DNA of 64,000 nucleotides from Nymphaea colorata (taxonomy: Eukaryota; Streptophyta; Magnoliopsida; Nymphaeales; Nymphaeaceae). This document shows positions 12,001-24,318 of this stretch, in pieces. Numbering within the stretch: the first letter of the stretch is position 1; every line of letters starts with the position of its first letter. Below the pieces are notes generated by a model that saw only the letters and a list, made by a program, of their open reading frames with translations, did not search any database and was not told where the DNA came from. The stretch spans positions 23,330,131 through 23,394,130 of the forward strand of contig NC_045140.1 of assembly GCF_008831285.2 (NCBI RefSeq), in the 5' to 3' direction. A program made the translations under genes and the position numbers.

Positions 12001-13739
12001 TCTTCTCCTCATTCCTAGTTTTATCTTATATTAGCAAATGCTTATTCTGGTTTTTTGCTTAAAAATTTGGGATACGATTGTTCTTTTGTCTTGAAGTTAT
12101 ATATCTTGTAGAGGTGATAGAAACTAATCTTTCCCTTTCTTTTTTGCAAATTACAACATATGTTCTTCTGAGAATTTTGTAGATTTTTCATTTTATATTT
12201 ATTGCTGCTATCATTTTCTAGGCAACAATTTGCTACAAACTTTTCCATGTCTTTAAAGCTTTTAATGTTTATGTGTGGTTGTCTTCTTAGCGAAGAAATC
12301 TATCTAAGTGCATATGTACTGTATTTAAGTTGGCCATGTGACTATGTTAGTTCTGTTCTAGGACTTTGTGCATTAGATATCAGTCTTTTGTTGGCTTATC
12401 AATCTTTTCTTTACCGCTTCCACTTGTGCAGAGCGTGTAGGGGCTGAAGTTGTTGAATGTGCATGTGTCATTGGGTTACCTGAGCCAAAGGTATGCCCAA
12501 TAATCCACTTCCTTTGTATTAACATTTTATTATCTACTTAGCTGTTTGTGGGGAATTTCTTTTAGATTGTATCCATCAAGTTGACGCAGTGCCTGTCTGC
12601 TTCTGTGGCCCCATGATAAAGTGGAGCCAATATATAAAAAATATAGGTTCAGATTTGTGATAGTTTACTCTGACCAAGTTTTCAGTTTAAAATTTGGTGA
12701 GGGACAAAACCGTGTTCTTATTGAGGTGTAGGACTTGCTTGAGGCAATGTTAGATGCATCAGGTGCAAAACATGTAAAAGCTAAAGATTTTCCATGGTTA
12801 TGTCCCAAAAGATTTCAATAAAGGCAACTGTTAGTCTTTCTGTTCTTTCTACATCATGGGCGAGGAGTCTTGGGACAAAAATGTCAGCTATTTAGATCCT
12901 GACAATATGTAATCCTGACTATGCGAGAATTCTGTGTCATTGTTTATGATGTTTTGCTTAGGGAGGTTGATTAATCTGTTGTTGAATGTAACCTGTCTTT
13001 TTTTTTTTCAATATTTTACAAAGACGAGTTAGAGTCTTGTTTTTGTGACAAGTTTCCTTGTCTAGGATTCACTGTGATTGGTCTTTAAAATTGTCATTTG
13101 TTTGCAATGCGATTTTTTTCATTATTTTCCTGTCTCTATTTTATTTTTTATTTTTGAATTCAAGATCTGAACTCTTCTCTATACAGTTGTTTATGCTTCG
13201 GTTCATATTATTAATCAGTTTACAATTGAATAAAAGCTTCAATAGCCTTAAACTCTTCGGGTCTTTAGGACGTTGTTTTGGTTTTGATAATCTGGAAACC
13301 TGTCTTTCTGTGCAAAGCTACTTAGCAAGATATTACTAAATACCTTATATCTCTTAATCCCTAAAATATCCCCAGTTCCCTACCTGTAGGCATATCAGGT
13401 GAACTGATACTGTGCAGTTCAAGCAATACTAACTTCTCTGGTAGCACATTCTTTCTTCTCTTTTGTCTTTGACTTGTAGCCATTTTACTTGCTTTGCTCC
13501 CTTCCTCTCCATTGAACACAATTAAAAATTTTTTACCATTGTCTAGTTGGATATCATAACTTGTGTAGTCTTGGAACTTTGATTCCTTGATATTCTTCAT
13601 TCATAAGGTTATATGTTTATAATGATCTCAGCAATTTTTTTGCCAATGTTCCAACAATTTTATTATGATGTTGTTGACACAGGGGCAGGGCAGTCTAAAT
13701 GGAAAGCCGTTGTATATTCTTGTGGAGCCTCACCTATAA
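9050..13739 (+). CDS. APT: Adenine phosphoribosyltransferase
   Basis: Six exons: 9050-9125, 9261-9371, 10834-10926, 11544-11693, 12432-12490 and 13683-13739, totalling 546 bases and 181 residues, the normal length for plant cytosolic APRT. It salvages adenine: adenine plus PRPP gives AMP and pyrophosphate; plant isoforms also convert cytokinin bases to nucleotides. Family motifs occur in order: [54 protein letters not shown], and the PRPP-binding stretch [14 protein letters not shown] (123-136) with the acidic pair D127-D128. The last exon encodes [11 protein letters not shown] just before the stop. No transit peptide precedes the conserved N-terminus, so it is probably cytosolic. Intron 4 (11694-12431) begins with GC (CTAG|GCAGGC), a non-canonical but accepted GC-AG intron; no GT nearby restores the frame. 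The weak donor of intron 1 is AG|GTCCTC. The paralogue number (APT1-5) cannot be assigned. Confidence 0.95.
10241..10333 (+). repeat. Two-copy 50-bp tandem duplication in APRT intron 2
   Basis: The segment starting GCCTCTATATCTTT at 10241 recurs at 10291 with one mismatch (TTTATAG versus TTTGTAG). The second copy runs to about 10333. This is a recent local duplication inside an intron, with no coding effect. Confidence 0.8.
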
Positions 13740-16700
13740 GGCCAGGTTACAAGAATTTTTATGTTCATTCCTCTTTTGGAGAGCTGTCATATTTTTTGCT
13801 GAAACAAGCTTTCACTTCTTAGTTTGTTACTTGAAAATTGAGGTTGCTTATTACATTTACTTTGTCACATCTTGCTGCATGTATTTGAATCTCCAGCACA
13901 TTAGTTTGGTACTTTGGTTCAGAACTCTGTTTTATTGTAAACAACTGCATCTTCACAGTGGAATGTTGACAACCATGTAGAATTTTGTTGTTTGAACAAC
14001 CACAGATATAGGGTGCTGTTATGGCATATCTTCAGTCAATAACAAGCTATTAGCAGGATTTTTTTTTTAATTTTTTTTTTCTTACAAAAGGCAAACTAAC
14101 ATGGGAATGTTGCACTTGGCGTGGCGAAGGTTCAAAAGTTATATGTGAAGGTTCAAAGTATGCCTGGATGGGTTGGCCCTCTCAAATATACCTTGGTGAA
14201 CATTTTTTATGGTCCTGTAATAGTTGACATCCTTCTTTAGGCACTTGTTTGCAAGATCTGGCATACCCTAATTTGTGGGCTTGCATCTCTATGCATCTTT
14301 ATCATCCTGGGAAGGGGCTTGGCCTTGACCATGCATTAAAGAGTAAAGACTTCAGCAATATTTGTTATTGCATTTTCTTGGCTTTCACAAAAGAATTTAT
14401 ATATGCCAGGTGCACCAAGCTGATGGACAATGCAATGATATGAGACATGCAAAATTAGATGGCTAGGTAAGTGTTAATCAAAATAATTGATCTAGGTTGA
14501 GTCTGAGACAATGGATTGGTGACGTAAACGTAGAGAAAAATGATATGACACATCCCTGGAACTAATTTCAGCAGTGTAACTGTACATTATAGGGTTTAAC
14601 TTGTGATATGCTCCTGTAACCCTGTTTTGTATGTTATTGTATGACATATGAGGTCTAACTTACATTACACCTTGAGAACATAAGAAAGTGTCAGAAAAAA
14701 GATTTTCCTTTTGGGGTTTACAGTTACATAAATTTCTTAAGATTGAATATGATGTTCGATCTGAAAGGCATTCTTACACATTCAAAGTGAAGAATATAAC
14801 ATTTAGGGTTGATTGGATGCGATGCAAAAAACTTTCATGGTTTTTTTTCATTTACAAGTGCGTATGTTTATTCTTGAAAATTAAAGTTAAAGATTTAAAT
14901 TTCATGACAAGTTGCTTAAATTCTTCAAGTAGTAAAGTCATGGATAATGAAAACTTATTTAGTTTGATATTAGTTTCGATTTTGGGAGTAATTTGAGTGG
15001 TTGATGTTGATTAACGCTGTATCTTGTAGGTAACATATTTGTGAGCGATCAATGAAAAGAATGAATCCGTGTCTAAAGAAGAAAAGGATAAGGAAAAAAA
15101 TTACTATTTAGGCTGTAAAGAAAAAGGTCTTTTCAAATTGCAGGTCACCTAGGAACAGATTGCCTAGGTGCCTGGTGATCAGCGATGCTTAGGGATCTAG
15201 GTGCAAGCCTAGGCTAGCCTTTGACAATATGGATACAAACACCACCCTCCTCTTCACGTGATCATGTTTCGTACATTGCGTATCGATATTTTCCAGGGTA
15301 GAAACATAGTCAATGAAGCAGCTGATCTGCATGTCTGAGGAGCAAAATGCAGATATGTTAAACCATATTCTGTGGGTAGCAAGTGACTATATATATTTAT
15401 GGATGTTTGATTATTCTGCTTCTTGACTATGAAATCAATGAAGAGCCGACTGACTCTGAGTTAGCTCTGCAATTGAGTTAACATGCTGGAAATTTTGGCT
15501 TATGAAGATCATGAACCCAATTCTCAACAATGCTAGATGCTCTACAGGTGGTGGTATACCATGTGTATATGTACTTGCTGATTGCGGTCTTGCTGGTTTA
15601 CCTGTAATAATAATACTTGATAAAATTCTTGCTGATCAATCTCATATGTCAATGGATGAGTGTGTATATTTAAAGTCTGAACGGTTCAAAAACCATGAAC
15701 ATCAGGTCACTAGTGATACAGTTCGTTAGGTGTAGTATGCCTTGATCCTTGTAGTATGCTTGCTTACGAGTTCTTTTGTCATCATATAGGGGCTTGAGTG
15801 GTATGACAGTTGACTGAGAAGTAGCTTAGTCCTGATCCAAGTTGATAAAAATTGTTGCAAAGGATCGTAAAAATAATCAAAACAAATCTACTTGGGTGTT
15901 GGATCATGACTGCTAGGTTCAAACTGAACCAAGAACCTTGACATGTCTCGGTCATTCATGATCAATATCATGCGAATGAGTACTTGTTGAAAAGGGCAGT
16001 GAGTCTACTTTCTCATAGCATAATCAGAACTGAATTTAAGCTGATGTTCTTGAAGATATTAGGATCTGTAGTAAAAAAAACTTGGTTGGAATTAGAGTAG
16101 CCACAGAAGGACCATACAGGAGAATTTTTACTTGTATTATAAAGGGAACTGATTCTGTTTTCATATGCTGCAAGCAGATTATGAAATCAGATGCCTTTTA
16201 AGAACTATGGAAAGGTTCTATGCACTGCCCTGTGTGGAAATGTATACTCTCATTTAGCCTACGACACATAAAAGATGGTGTTCTAAAAGTTGTTTGGTGT
16301 GATGGTAGTAGCACTCTATCAGGCTATTCGTTGGTCTGTGATGGCTGAATGACTTTTAGCACACCAGTTGATTTGTTGAAGGGTAATCTTCATTTGTTGT
16401 CGGCGCCTACAAGTTTGGTGCCCTTTCGCTGTAAACTCTTCATTTGTTGTCAGCAACTTACAAGTTATCTTCAGCTGATTGGTTGTTATTTTTATTTGTT
16501 TTGTATGTGGATCCTTCTAATGAAGAAAGCTCATTTGGTGCCTTTTTACACAAATGTAGTTTCATGAACAGGTTGTACCTGTTTCAGGTTGTCTGTGATT
16601 CTTCTTGAGCTTGTTCTGTGGCTTACGACTGAAAAGAGAGGACTGAAGAGCGAGAGCAGCTTCCTAAAGGTTTGTGCCATGAGAGATCTCAGAAGGGCAG

Positions 16701-19300
16701 GTGAATCTGTCTGGCGGTGCAGTGTTCACAATTGTCTGATTTGTTGTGGTTCTATCAACTATGCTTTTGTGAAATATTAATTTATGTACTCCTACAGGCA
16801 ACGAGAACTATAAAATTAGTTGATGAGGATGGGGATTTCAGCCGTCGGTTTAGGATGGCACGCCTATTTTTCCTATTTCCATAGGTATAGACTGTTTCAG
16901 TTGAGTTCTTAAGGACTATACTTTATGTATCTTAATGTTCTCTGAGTTACCAATTACTGCTTTATCACGAACCATCCTGTACTCCTGCACCATTCGATGC
17001 GGCAGGATAACCTGTTGTTGAACGCTTTATGAAGCTAGCAAACGTAACCATTTCGATACTCGTAATAAACCTGTGGAGATATATCGTCTTTGGTCTTCTG
17101 TCTTGCCTTTTTCCGGAACCGCTTCCAGGGTTTTGGATTTATAGCTGGACGGAAGTTGCTGAATTATGATGAAGTTTTCGCTTTCTTGGTTTCCTTTATT
17201 ATTATTTTTTTCTCGCAGTGACAAAATCGCATGGGAATTGAGGGACTCAAAAATAGGTGATAGTATTCACACCATGTTTTCTTGTGACCGCTTTGAGCTT
17301 TTCTTGTGACCTCTTTGAGCTATCTCTCCCGCTTCTTCATTTTGTGAAGAACATTGTATTTGCGACGTCAAATGGATAAAATACGATGGAGACAGGACAG
17401 AGTTGGATCTGATGTGGTGAAGAATGATGACAAAAGTTACACGACATCTCTCTCTCTGGTTTTCGCTTTTGTTGTCTTTACAGAAACATACGAAACGCTC
17501 ATATGAAAAGAGAAGGCAGACGTAGGAGGGGTTTTCATATATGACTAAATAAATTAGTCAATAAGTTTTTAAAAGGTAACGTGAATGGCATTAACTTGCT
17601 GGCGTTGGATCAAGTTTCCGCCTTGTCTTTTTGTTGGTAGAGCTCTCTAATGTCACTCTTGTAATGCTTTGTGGTAAGGTTCATAGGCTCACCTTCAAGA
17701 GGAAAGAGAAATGTGAATGTGAAAATGGATTATAAATCAAGATTTGAATTTACTTCCATTTGGGTCCGACCAAGCTTCGGTCACAAACATACGCAAAGTA
17801 ACACGAGCCCGCAGTCTCAACTTTGTTCGTTGCTTTGGCACGAAGTCGCCTGCTTTTGAGAGAGAGGGAGAGCTTTCACAATCAAAGTAAATGGAAAAAA
17901 ATGAATACTACATAGAGCTATGCACATGAAAGAACTCTCCTGCTAGATTTGATCAATTTATAATGCTGTCAAAACACAAATTGTAGACGACAGTGTCCAA
18001 GTACACCCGTAAAATCTAGTTAACTGCGAATAAATGTAATTTGAACATGTTTCGGATACCAATGTCAATGGCAGATAAATTGAAGCTCGAAATATTTGAC
18101 ATAAAGTCTCCTAGTTACCAAACATAAGCCAAGCTATTCTCATAAATTTGGGTTTTAATCTTTAAACTTCCATCTTGAGTAGAAAATTTTGTAAACGGCG
18201 CCTGTTAATTTTTTTCATTTACCTTATCTTTTGTTATGATTTGAAGTGAAAAATCATTCGAATATTAGCAGGCTTTCTCATGCCTTAAAAAGGAAAAATA
18301 ATCAAGCTCGACCCCATGCAGCCGATAAGAGATGTGGGTCATTCTTGTAGCAGATCCTTGTGCCTGCGTTGGCCACGTAAAAACTCCAAGAGATGCATCG
18401 TTGCGACGATTCACTGTATATTAAAAATATCTACCACGCGTCGGTGCCCCAAATTTCCTCAACCAAACAAAATCGATCTTTAAATTGAATGTGGCCAAGA
18501 GTTCAACTGTTTGGTGTCGAAAAACTCCAAAATTGTAAAGGAAGAACGATAGTCTCTTTATGGCGCAGGACTAAACCAAGACGGGCGGCATATGTTGCAT
18601 ACTTATCCAATGGAATGTATGTAATATGTGATCCAGCTCCCACACGTACCACATTTATGAAAGAGACGGAAAGGAGACTTGTGGCCTTCAATTATTGCAA
18701 TTCTTAGTAAAAATAATGAAGCGAATCTTGAAATTTATCAATGAATCGAGTAGGGGTTGGTAGAATAGAAACATCAAAATATACAAGTTAAAAATAGTTC
18801 ATTTTCTCAAAACACCAAAAAAAGACTGATATCTTTGAAAATAGTGAGAAAAAGCTTCTATGGAAGTACTAAAAAGAAGCCTGGTACTGTACCTTGGTAT
18901 ATATAAAAGAAAGAATGAAGACTTCGGTTCTCTTACTAAACAAAATACCCTTCACGTCACCTAAGAATCTTAACATCTACCGTAGAGCTAAAATTTATCA
19001 TAAGAACAAAATTGAACCGAGAAAAGGATTTATCTCCACAGAAAATTGATCCGGAAATTTTTTGACGACCTTGAATCAATTATGCAATGTAACGGAACTT
19101 CTAAGCCCTCTAAAATCTCCTAAAAAGCCTGGGATACTCTCTCAATATTGCACAGAATAGTTTCGTCAAATACGTGGCAACAAAAGGTAAAAGGGAAAAG
19201 AAGAAGAAGAATTCGTCATCGATATTTTTAAATAATAATTAATCTCATCATTCATCAAGCAAGATGGACGGCTTTCATGCATCCACGCAGCCCCTCAAAA
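13740..19300. other. APRT 3' flank and intergenic region, no supported gene
   Basis: The first few hundred bases will include the APRT 3' UTR; no single poly(A) site stands out. Beyond that only short open frames are found. Splice-like junctions around 16580-16880 (an acceptor before GCAACGAGAACT at 16799) encode a short unrecognised peptide ending in a stop and match no family I know. Small imperfect duplications occur at 16380-16460 and 17280-17322. Confidence 0.45.
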
Positions 19301-19303
19301 GCT

Positions 19304-19315
19304 TTTTATATAATA
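19304..19315 (+). promoter_or_regulatory. Candidate TATA box of the CUE-domain gene
   Basis: A TTTTTATATAATATG stretch lies about 380 bases upstream of the CUE-protein ATG, implying a start of transcription near 19340 and a 5' leader of about 350 bases. The leader is GC-rich compared with its surroundings, as is usual for plant 5' ends. Confidence 0.45.
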
Positions 19316-19689
19316 TGAAACCCCTTCTTCTCGTTCTCCAAACACCGTCGCGGGCCGGATTCCTACCCCCGCCCACCTGGAAATCCCTTCAATCGCCGAA
19401 ACCCTAAACGAATAGATAAATCTGACGATTACCACCCTTGCAATTTTCGACGCAGAATCTGTTGCCGTCGCACCCATATGGGAGGATCGACGGTTTCTCC
19501 GTCGCCGGACGCTTTCTGATACCCTGCTTCTGAAGAGAGGGATCGAGTGGCTTCGTGTTCGACAAGATTTAGGGCCGGGTTCGGTCCCTATCCCGGCCAG
19601 GGTTTCGGGATTGTGGGGTTCTGGGGAGTTGCATGGGCGTGGAGTAGGAACGGGCGGTGTCGAGATTCCGTCGATCCGTGCCGGAAACC

Positions 19690-22600
19690 ATGTCTGCGAT
19701 AGTCTGCGGAAAGAGATCAATCTTCGAAGAGCTCCATACGCCTCCGCCAGTTTCGAAGAGATTGCGCTGCTCCGGCAGCACCTCACCGATCCGGTTCTCG
19801 CCGACTAGGGTTGTACCGAGCGCCGTTGACTCGCCACTGTCGCAACTCCGGCAGATTTTTCCTGACATGGATGAGCAGGTTCATTTTCACCTTGATTTGT
19901 TCTGTGGCTTTCTGCACTTTTATCTGATCTGATTCCAGGTTCTTTGATATGAATGGTTTTGACGAGCTTAATTGGAAGATGTCGGATTCAGAATCTGATG
20001 ATCGTCTGAGTCTGGTCAGAAATGATTTGCGAACATATCCTGTGCTAATTAGAAAAATTCTTTTGCAAAAAATAAGGACAATTTCTTTTGCTGGATTGAT
20101 GATGAATCTATATAGATAGAAATTTTCATGCAGCTGTTTGTTCAGCATCTGGACGGCATCTCGGTCTTAAAATATGATGCGGCAAGACATGAAAGCTGTC
20201 GTTGGATCTGGATGGATTATTTTACATTTTAGAACGTTCAACATCGATGTATGTTTATAAGGGTTAGTGGATTGACTGGCTTTTTGAGTTACAGAACTTA
20301 CGTTATGGCCCACACGATTGTTCCATTGGTCTTCTAAAAAATAGAAAACGCTAAAATATTCTTATTCAAGCTACTTTTAAGCGTCAATATGAGACATTTG
20401 CGATATGCATTTTGATAAACTCTGTTGCTACTTCAGCCTAGGAAGTGGTACTACGCAAGTTCTTGAAAGTTTATGTAGTTGATCTTCTCTTATGAGATTT
20501 CGCATCTAGAAAATAGAGTTTGTTAACCGGTTTGGGCTTATCTTCTGCTTCAGCTTCTTGAGCGAGCACTTGAAGCTTGTGGAAATGATCTGGATTCTGC
20601 AATCAAGAGTTTGAATGAGCTCCGCTTAGGGGAACGTAGTATGGCCTCTATTGGGAGCAAATCTGAAAATAAATTAGGGGAAATTGCTCAGCAATCTTCG
20701 GAAGGTACTCATCCTCATTCTTCTTATGATTTGTTTCTATAACTTTTTGGTGTCAAGTTAATTCTTGTTTCGTGGTTCTTTTCATTCGTTTTGCAATCTG
20801 TAGCCATGTTTTCAAAATTTAAAAGCCTGGCGAAGAAGGGCATCTCCCTGGAGTTATTTTGAAAATTTAAACTATTAATTTCTTCCTTATATGTTCAGGA
20901 ACGTTTTATGAGTGCATAATTTGAGAGTGAAGATGGTTATTATTTAGGTAATGGTAATATATGTTTTAATTGCTGTTGTACTACTTACACTAATTCTATT
21001 TAAAGTCGTGTGGAAAAAGCATTTTCTTGGCAAGAATAAATTCTTTCCTTTTCTTTGCTTTGTTGTCTTTTTTGGAGCATTAGTCAAGGTTGTCTAATCA
21101 ACGGACCTTGTAAAGGAGATGCAAGTTTGAATCTGATTTTCGTGAGTAGCAAAATGCAATCAAGTTTAGGTACTTGGTTTACTAAAAGTAAGAAAACGGG
21201 GTGCAGTTCCTCATTTCATTGTGTATTTTGTAAGTTAGCATATTAAGTGGATTTGGATAATATCTCCTCAATAGCTATTTTTGTTATTGGACCCGGGTTG
21301 TTAATGTTAAAGGTTGAATTATTTTTTATTAGATTGCGTTCTAGTAGATTGTCAAGACCTAACGTTCTTGTGGTTATAGATAAGGAGAGAGTCAAAATTG
21401 GTTCACCAAAGATGTCTATACTTTGGATAGGCATGTGGTTACAATTTATAAATGGAGACCATTCTATTAAATAATATGTATCTTTTGAAAGACTTGATAA
21501 ATCACAAAGACTTTAACACCTTGAGACTTGAGAGGCATGTTGTCTGTGCTGCTTACCTAATTTGATTCTTTAGATGCACTTTTTTTCCTCTAAGCTGAAC
21601 TAAGAGACGTGCTTGTGATTTGTTTATTAGAAGTTATGCCTTAATTAGTGAAAAAGGTTTGATTTTTATATGTCACAGCTTTTTTTTTCTTTTCATGTTT
21701 TCTTCTCTTTTGACGTCTGACCTTATATGTTTGATCTGAAATGTGCGTGTCAAGTGCAAACACGGCACATGTATGTGACTTTCACTAATCATGATATATG
21801 CAAATACATCTTGGCTTTCAAGGTGATACCTTGCGTTCGTGATTCTCGTGGCCAGATGTTGTTGTTCTCTTTGTACAGTCGAATGTATTTTTCATGACTT
21901 CCTTAAGACTTGAGGTTCCAGTTGTAGAGCCAATATAATAGATCCTGTTCAAGGTCGTTATTGTTCATGACTTCACTTTTTGCTCTTTAATGTAAGTACA
22001 AGACTGTGGTACTCATAGCAGACTAGACATGTTATGGCAGACGTGAAACCAATATTTAAGATCTTCTAGTTATGCATTAGCATGTCTGTCTACAGCATGC
22101 TTTGTCAGCCAAGAAGCTTTTGCTTTTGTTAAGCTTATATTATTGTTAAGCTTATATTATGAAGGAATGCTATTGCCTGTCTTTTTATCATGGAAATCAC
22201 TATTTAACTTTGCAGTTCTGGCAACCAATATCGACGAGTCCTCCAATTGCCCGGCTCCTCCTACCGATCTTCCATCAGATGGTTCAGAGTGGGTGGAGTT
22301 GTTTGTGAGAGAGATGATGAATGCCACGGATGTAAATGATGCTAGATTGCGTGCTTCAAAAATTTTAGAGGTGTTGGAAAAATCGATCATGTCGAGAGCT
22401 GGGGAAGTTGTATCAAAAGACCTTCACAAGGTATTTCTCCACCTCCTTGCCTATTATTTATCAAACTCAACTGTCCTTGGACCCTGCATGATATGAATTA
22501 CTCAATATTTGTTGAGACCATCCACAGGCATTATTCAGCCAGTCAGGTAAAATTTTCAAGGACGTCCATGCTTCTACCTGCCGAATCACCCCACATCCTT

Positions 22601-23187
22601 TTTTTTAACTTGGTGGTTGTCTCTCTATTTATCCTGTGATTTTTTGGAAGCCAGCCTCTGTCTCTTACTTTTGACATTTGTGGTCGTCAACTTGACCTGC
22701 AAACTTGCAGCTATATTTTTTTGGGGCGCAAGTTTTCTGGTGACGTCCTCACACCAGATAACTTTAACCGTGCTCAAGATATGAGCTATAGATCTTGTTT
22801 TTCTGAAAACGGTACTCTGGTTATGTTTGGTCAGGAGAATTTGGCGCTCAAGGAACAGGTGGAAGTGCTTGTCCGAGAAAACCAAATCCTTAAGCGAGCG
22901 GTGGCCATCCAGCATGAGCGGCAAAAGGAGTATGATGAGAGAGGCCGTGAGCTGGAGCACCTAAAACAGCTTGTAGCGCAGTACCAGGAGCAAGTTAGGA
23001 CGCTTGAGGTTCGTACTCTTATCTCGTGGAAAGAGAGTGAGAGAAAGAGTTGTATGGATTTGTATGCTTACAGAAGTTTGTTGCTTGGTTGGTTTTGCAG
23101 GTAAACAATTATGCACTGACAGTTTATCTACAGCAAGCACAGCAGAGTAGCTCCATTCCCGGGCGCTTTCACCCAGATGTGTTCTAG
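19690..23187 (+). CDS. CUE-domain (ubiquitin-binding) coiled-coil protein
   Basis: Five exons: 19690-19878, 20554-20704, 22216-22430, 22835-23008 and 23101-23187, 816 bases, 271 residues, all introns GT-AG with matching phases. The start is the ATG in MSAIVCGKRSIFEEL; an upstream in-frame GTG at 19657 is not a start. The N-terminus has the basic PPVSKRLRC and STSPIRFSP motifs of the plant family annotated as 'ubiquitin system component Cue'. A CUE-like helical domain spans roughly residues 48-88 (SQLRQIFPDMDEQLLERALE, then DLDSAIKSLNELRL). CUE domains bind mono-ubiquitin. Residues 186-262 are a leucine-rich coiled coil (ENLALKEQVEVLVRENQILK onward), and the C-terminus SSSIPGRFHPDVF is a family hallmark. 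Function in plants is uncharacterised to my knowledge. A possible alternative terminal exon lies at 24160. Confidence 0.92.
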
Positions 23188-24159
23188 ATTTCGTAACGGA
23201 CGTCTCTGCCCATAAAGGAGGAGGAAGGGAGTAATTTGGCGAATGGTTTCTCTATGATTTCATTGATAACTGCGTCCATTCTTGGTTGCATAAAAAGGAG
23301 ATACATGATGGGCATGACAGAGGTTCCTGTTTTGTAATCTCATAAAAAAAAAACCGATTGTAACTCATAATTCCTAGAATAACTATTCCATATATTTGGT
23401 TGGGGGCTCGGCAGCAGCAAAAAACGATCCCCGGGTTACAATGCTCCAGCATTTAGATGCATGCGGAGCCTTTTCCTCATATGCATGTCTCTCGCTCCCA
23501 TTCTCTCTCTTTAATTTTATGGATCGGGTTGTACATGCTCATTTCTTGGTCTTTTTTCTTTTAATTTTTCTCCTCGGGGAGCGAGTTTTCGGTTCCTGCT
23601 TCCTTTTCATATTGTTTTATGGGAGTCTTTCAAGACATTTTGAGCGTTTTGTTCGGAACCGAACAAAGAATCTGTTGTGGATTTTATTGCCCTGTCAGGG
23701 GTACAGCTTGTACCTCCAGTCACAGACGTTTTTTTTAACACGTTAAATAAGAGCAGTGAGAAATCAAAAACTTAAAATGCAGCAATTTCTACTCACCTCT
23801 AAGCAAGGGCGTTGTGTCCGTCGCTGCTGCTGACGGCGTGGGAGTCGAGGGTTGTACGGTAGAAACAGAGCTTTCTCTGGACTATATTTTGTAGTTTAAC
23901 CTAATTTGGCAAGTCAAACGGTGAAAGGAATTTCTAGAAATTTTAAATCTAAAGTTCAATATTAAAATATTTTAGGTTAGGCCTTGGTAGGAACATGGGC
24001 TTTCCTATCCTTGTTTTTGGTTTCTGTTGTTGGGGTTCCGTTGGTTCGAATTCATGTTATCGCAGCATCGTTTTTCTTAGTTGACCACAATTTTTTTCCT
24101 GCAGTGATCAGAGCGGGATGTTTAATTTGTTTACTTTACCTTGTTAACTTCTGTTGTAG

Positions 24160-24318
24160 AAGAGGTTACGTGAGCAAAATCGTGAACATGCAGAGAGGGT
24201 ACTAGCGCGGCTCACTTTATCCGACACTGCCAATCAGTCTTGCCGACTTCATGTGCAAACTAATGTCCACACCAATGCACAGCACTTCAAACTATCCTCT
24301 GAACACAAATCCTCATGA
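24160..24318 (+). CDS. Possible alternative last exon of the CUE-domain gene (52 codons plus stop)
   Basis: After the acceptor TGTTGTAG at 24152-24159 there is an open frame starting KRLREQNREHAERVLARLTL and ending with TGA at 24316-24318. It is highly charged and helix-prone, unlike the surrounding non-coding sequence. The phase (0) matches the donor at 23008, so splicing 23008 to 24160 would extend the coiled coil and replace the normal SSIPGRFHPDVF tail. It could instead be the last exon of an unrelated or decayed gene, or lie by chance in the 3' UTR. I recognise no family. Confidence 0.3.
   Translation, partial: KRLREQNREHAERVLARLTLSDTANQSCRLHVQTNVHTNAQHFKLSSEHKSS

Noticed and set aside
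15502-15729. 75-codon plus-strand open frame
   Set aside because: No homology recognised, no splice context, and expected by chance in several kilobases of AT-rich sequence.
19657-19689. Upstream GTG extension of the CUE protein
   Set aside because: Plant initiation at GTG is very rare, and the family begins at the ATG of MSAIVCGKRS.
19295-20148. Several minus-strand open frames over the CUE gene first exon
   Set aside because: They are antisense shadows of the GC-rich leader and coding exon, with no splice structure.
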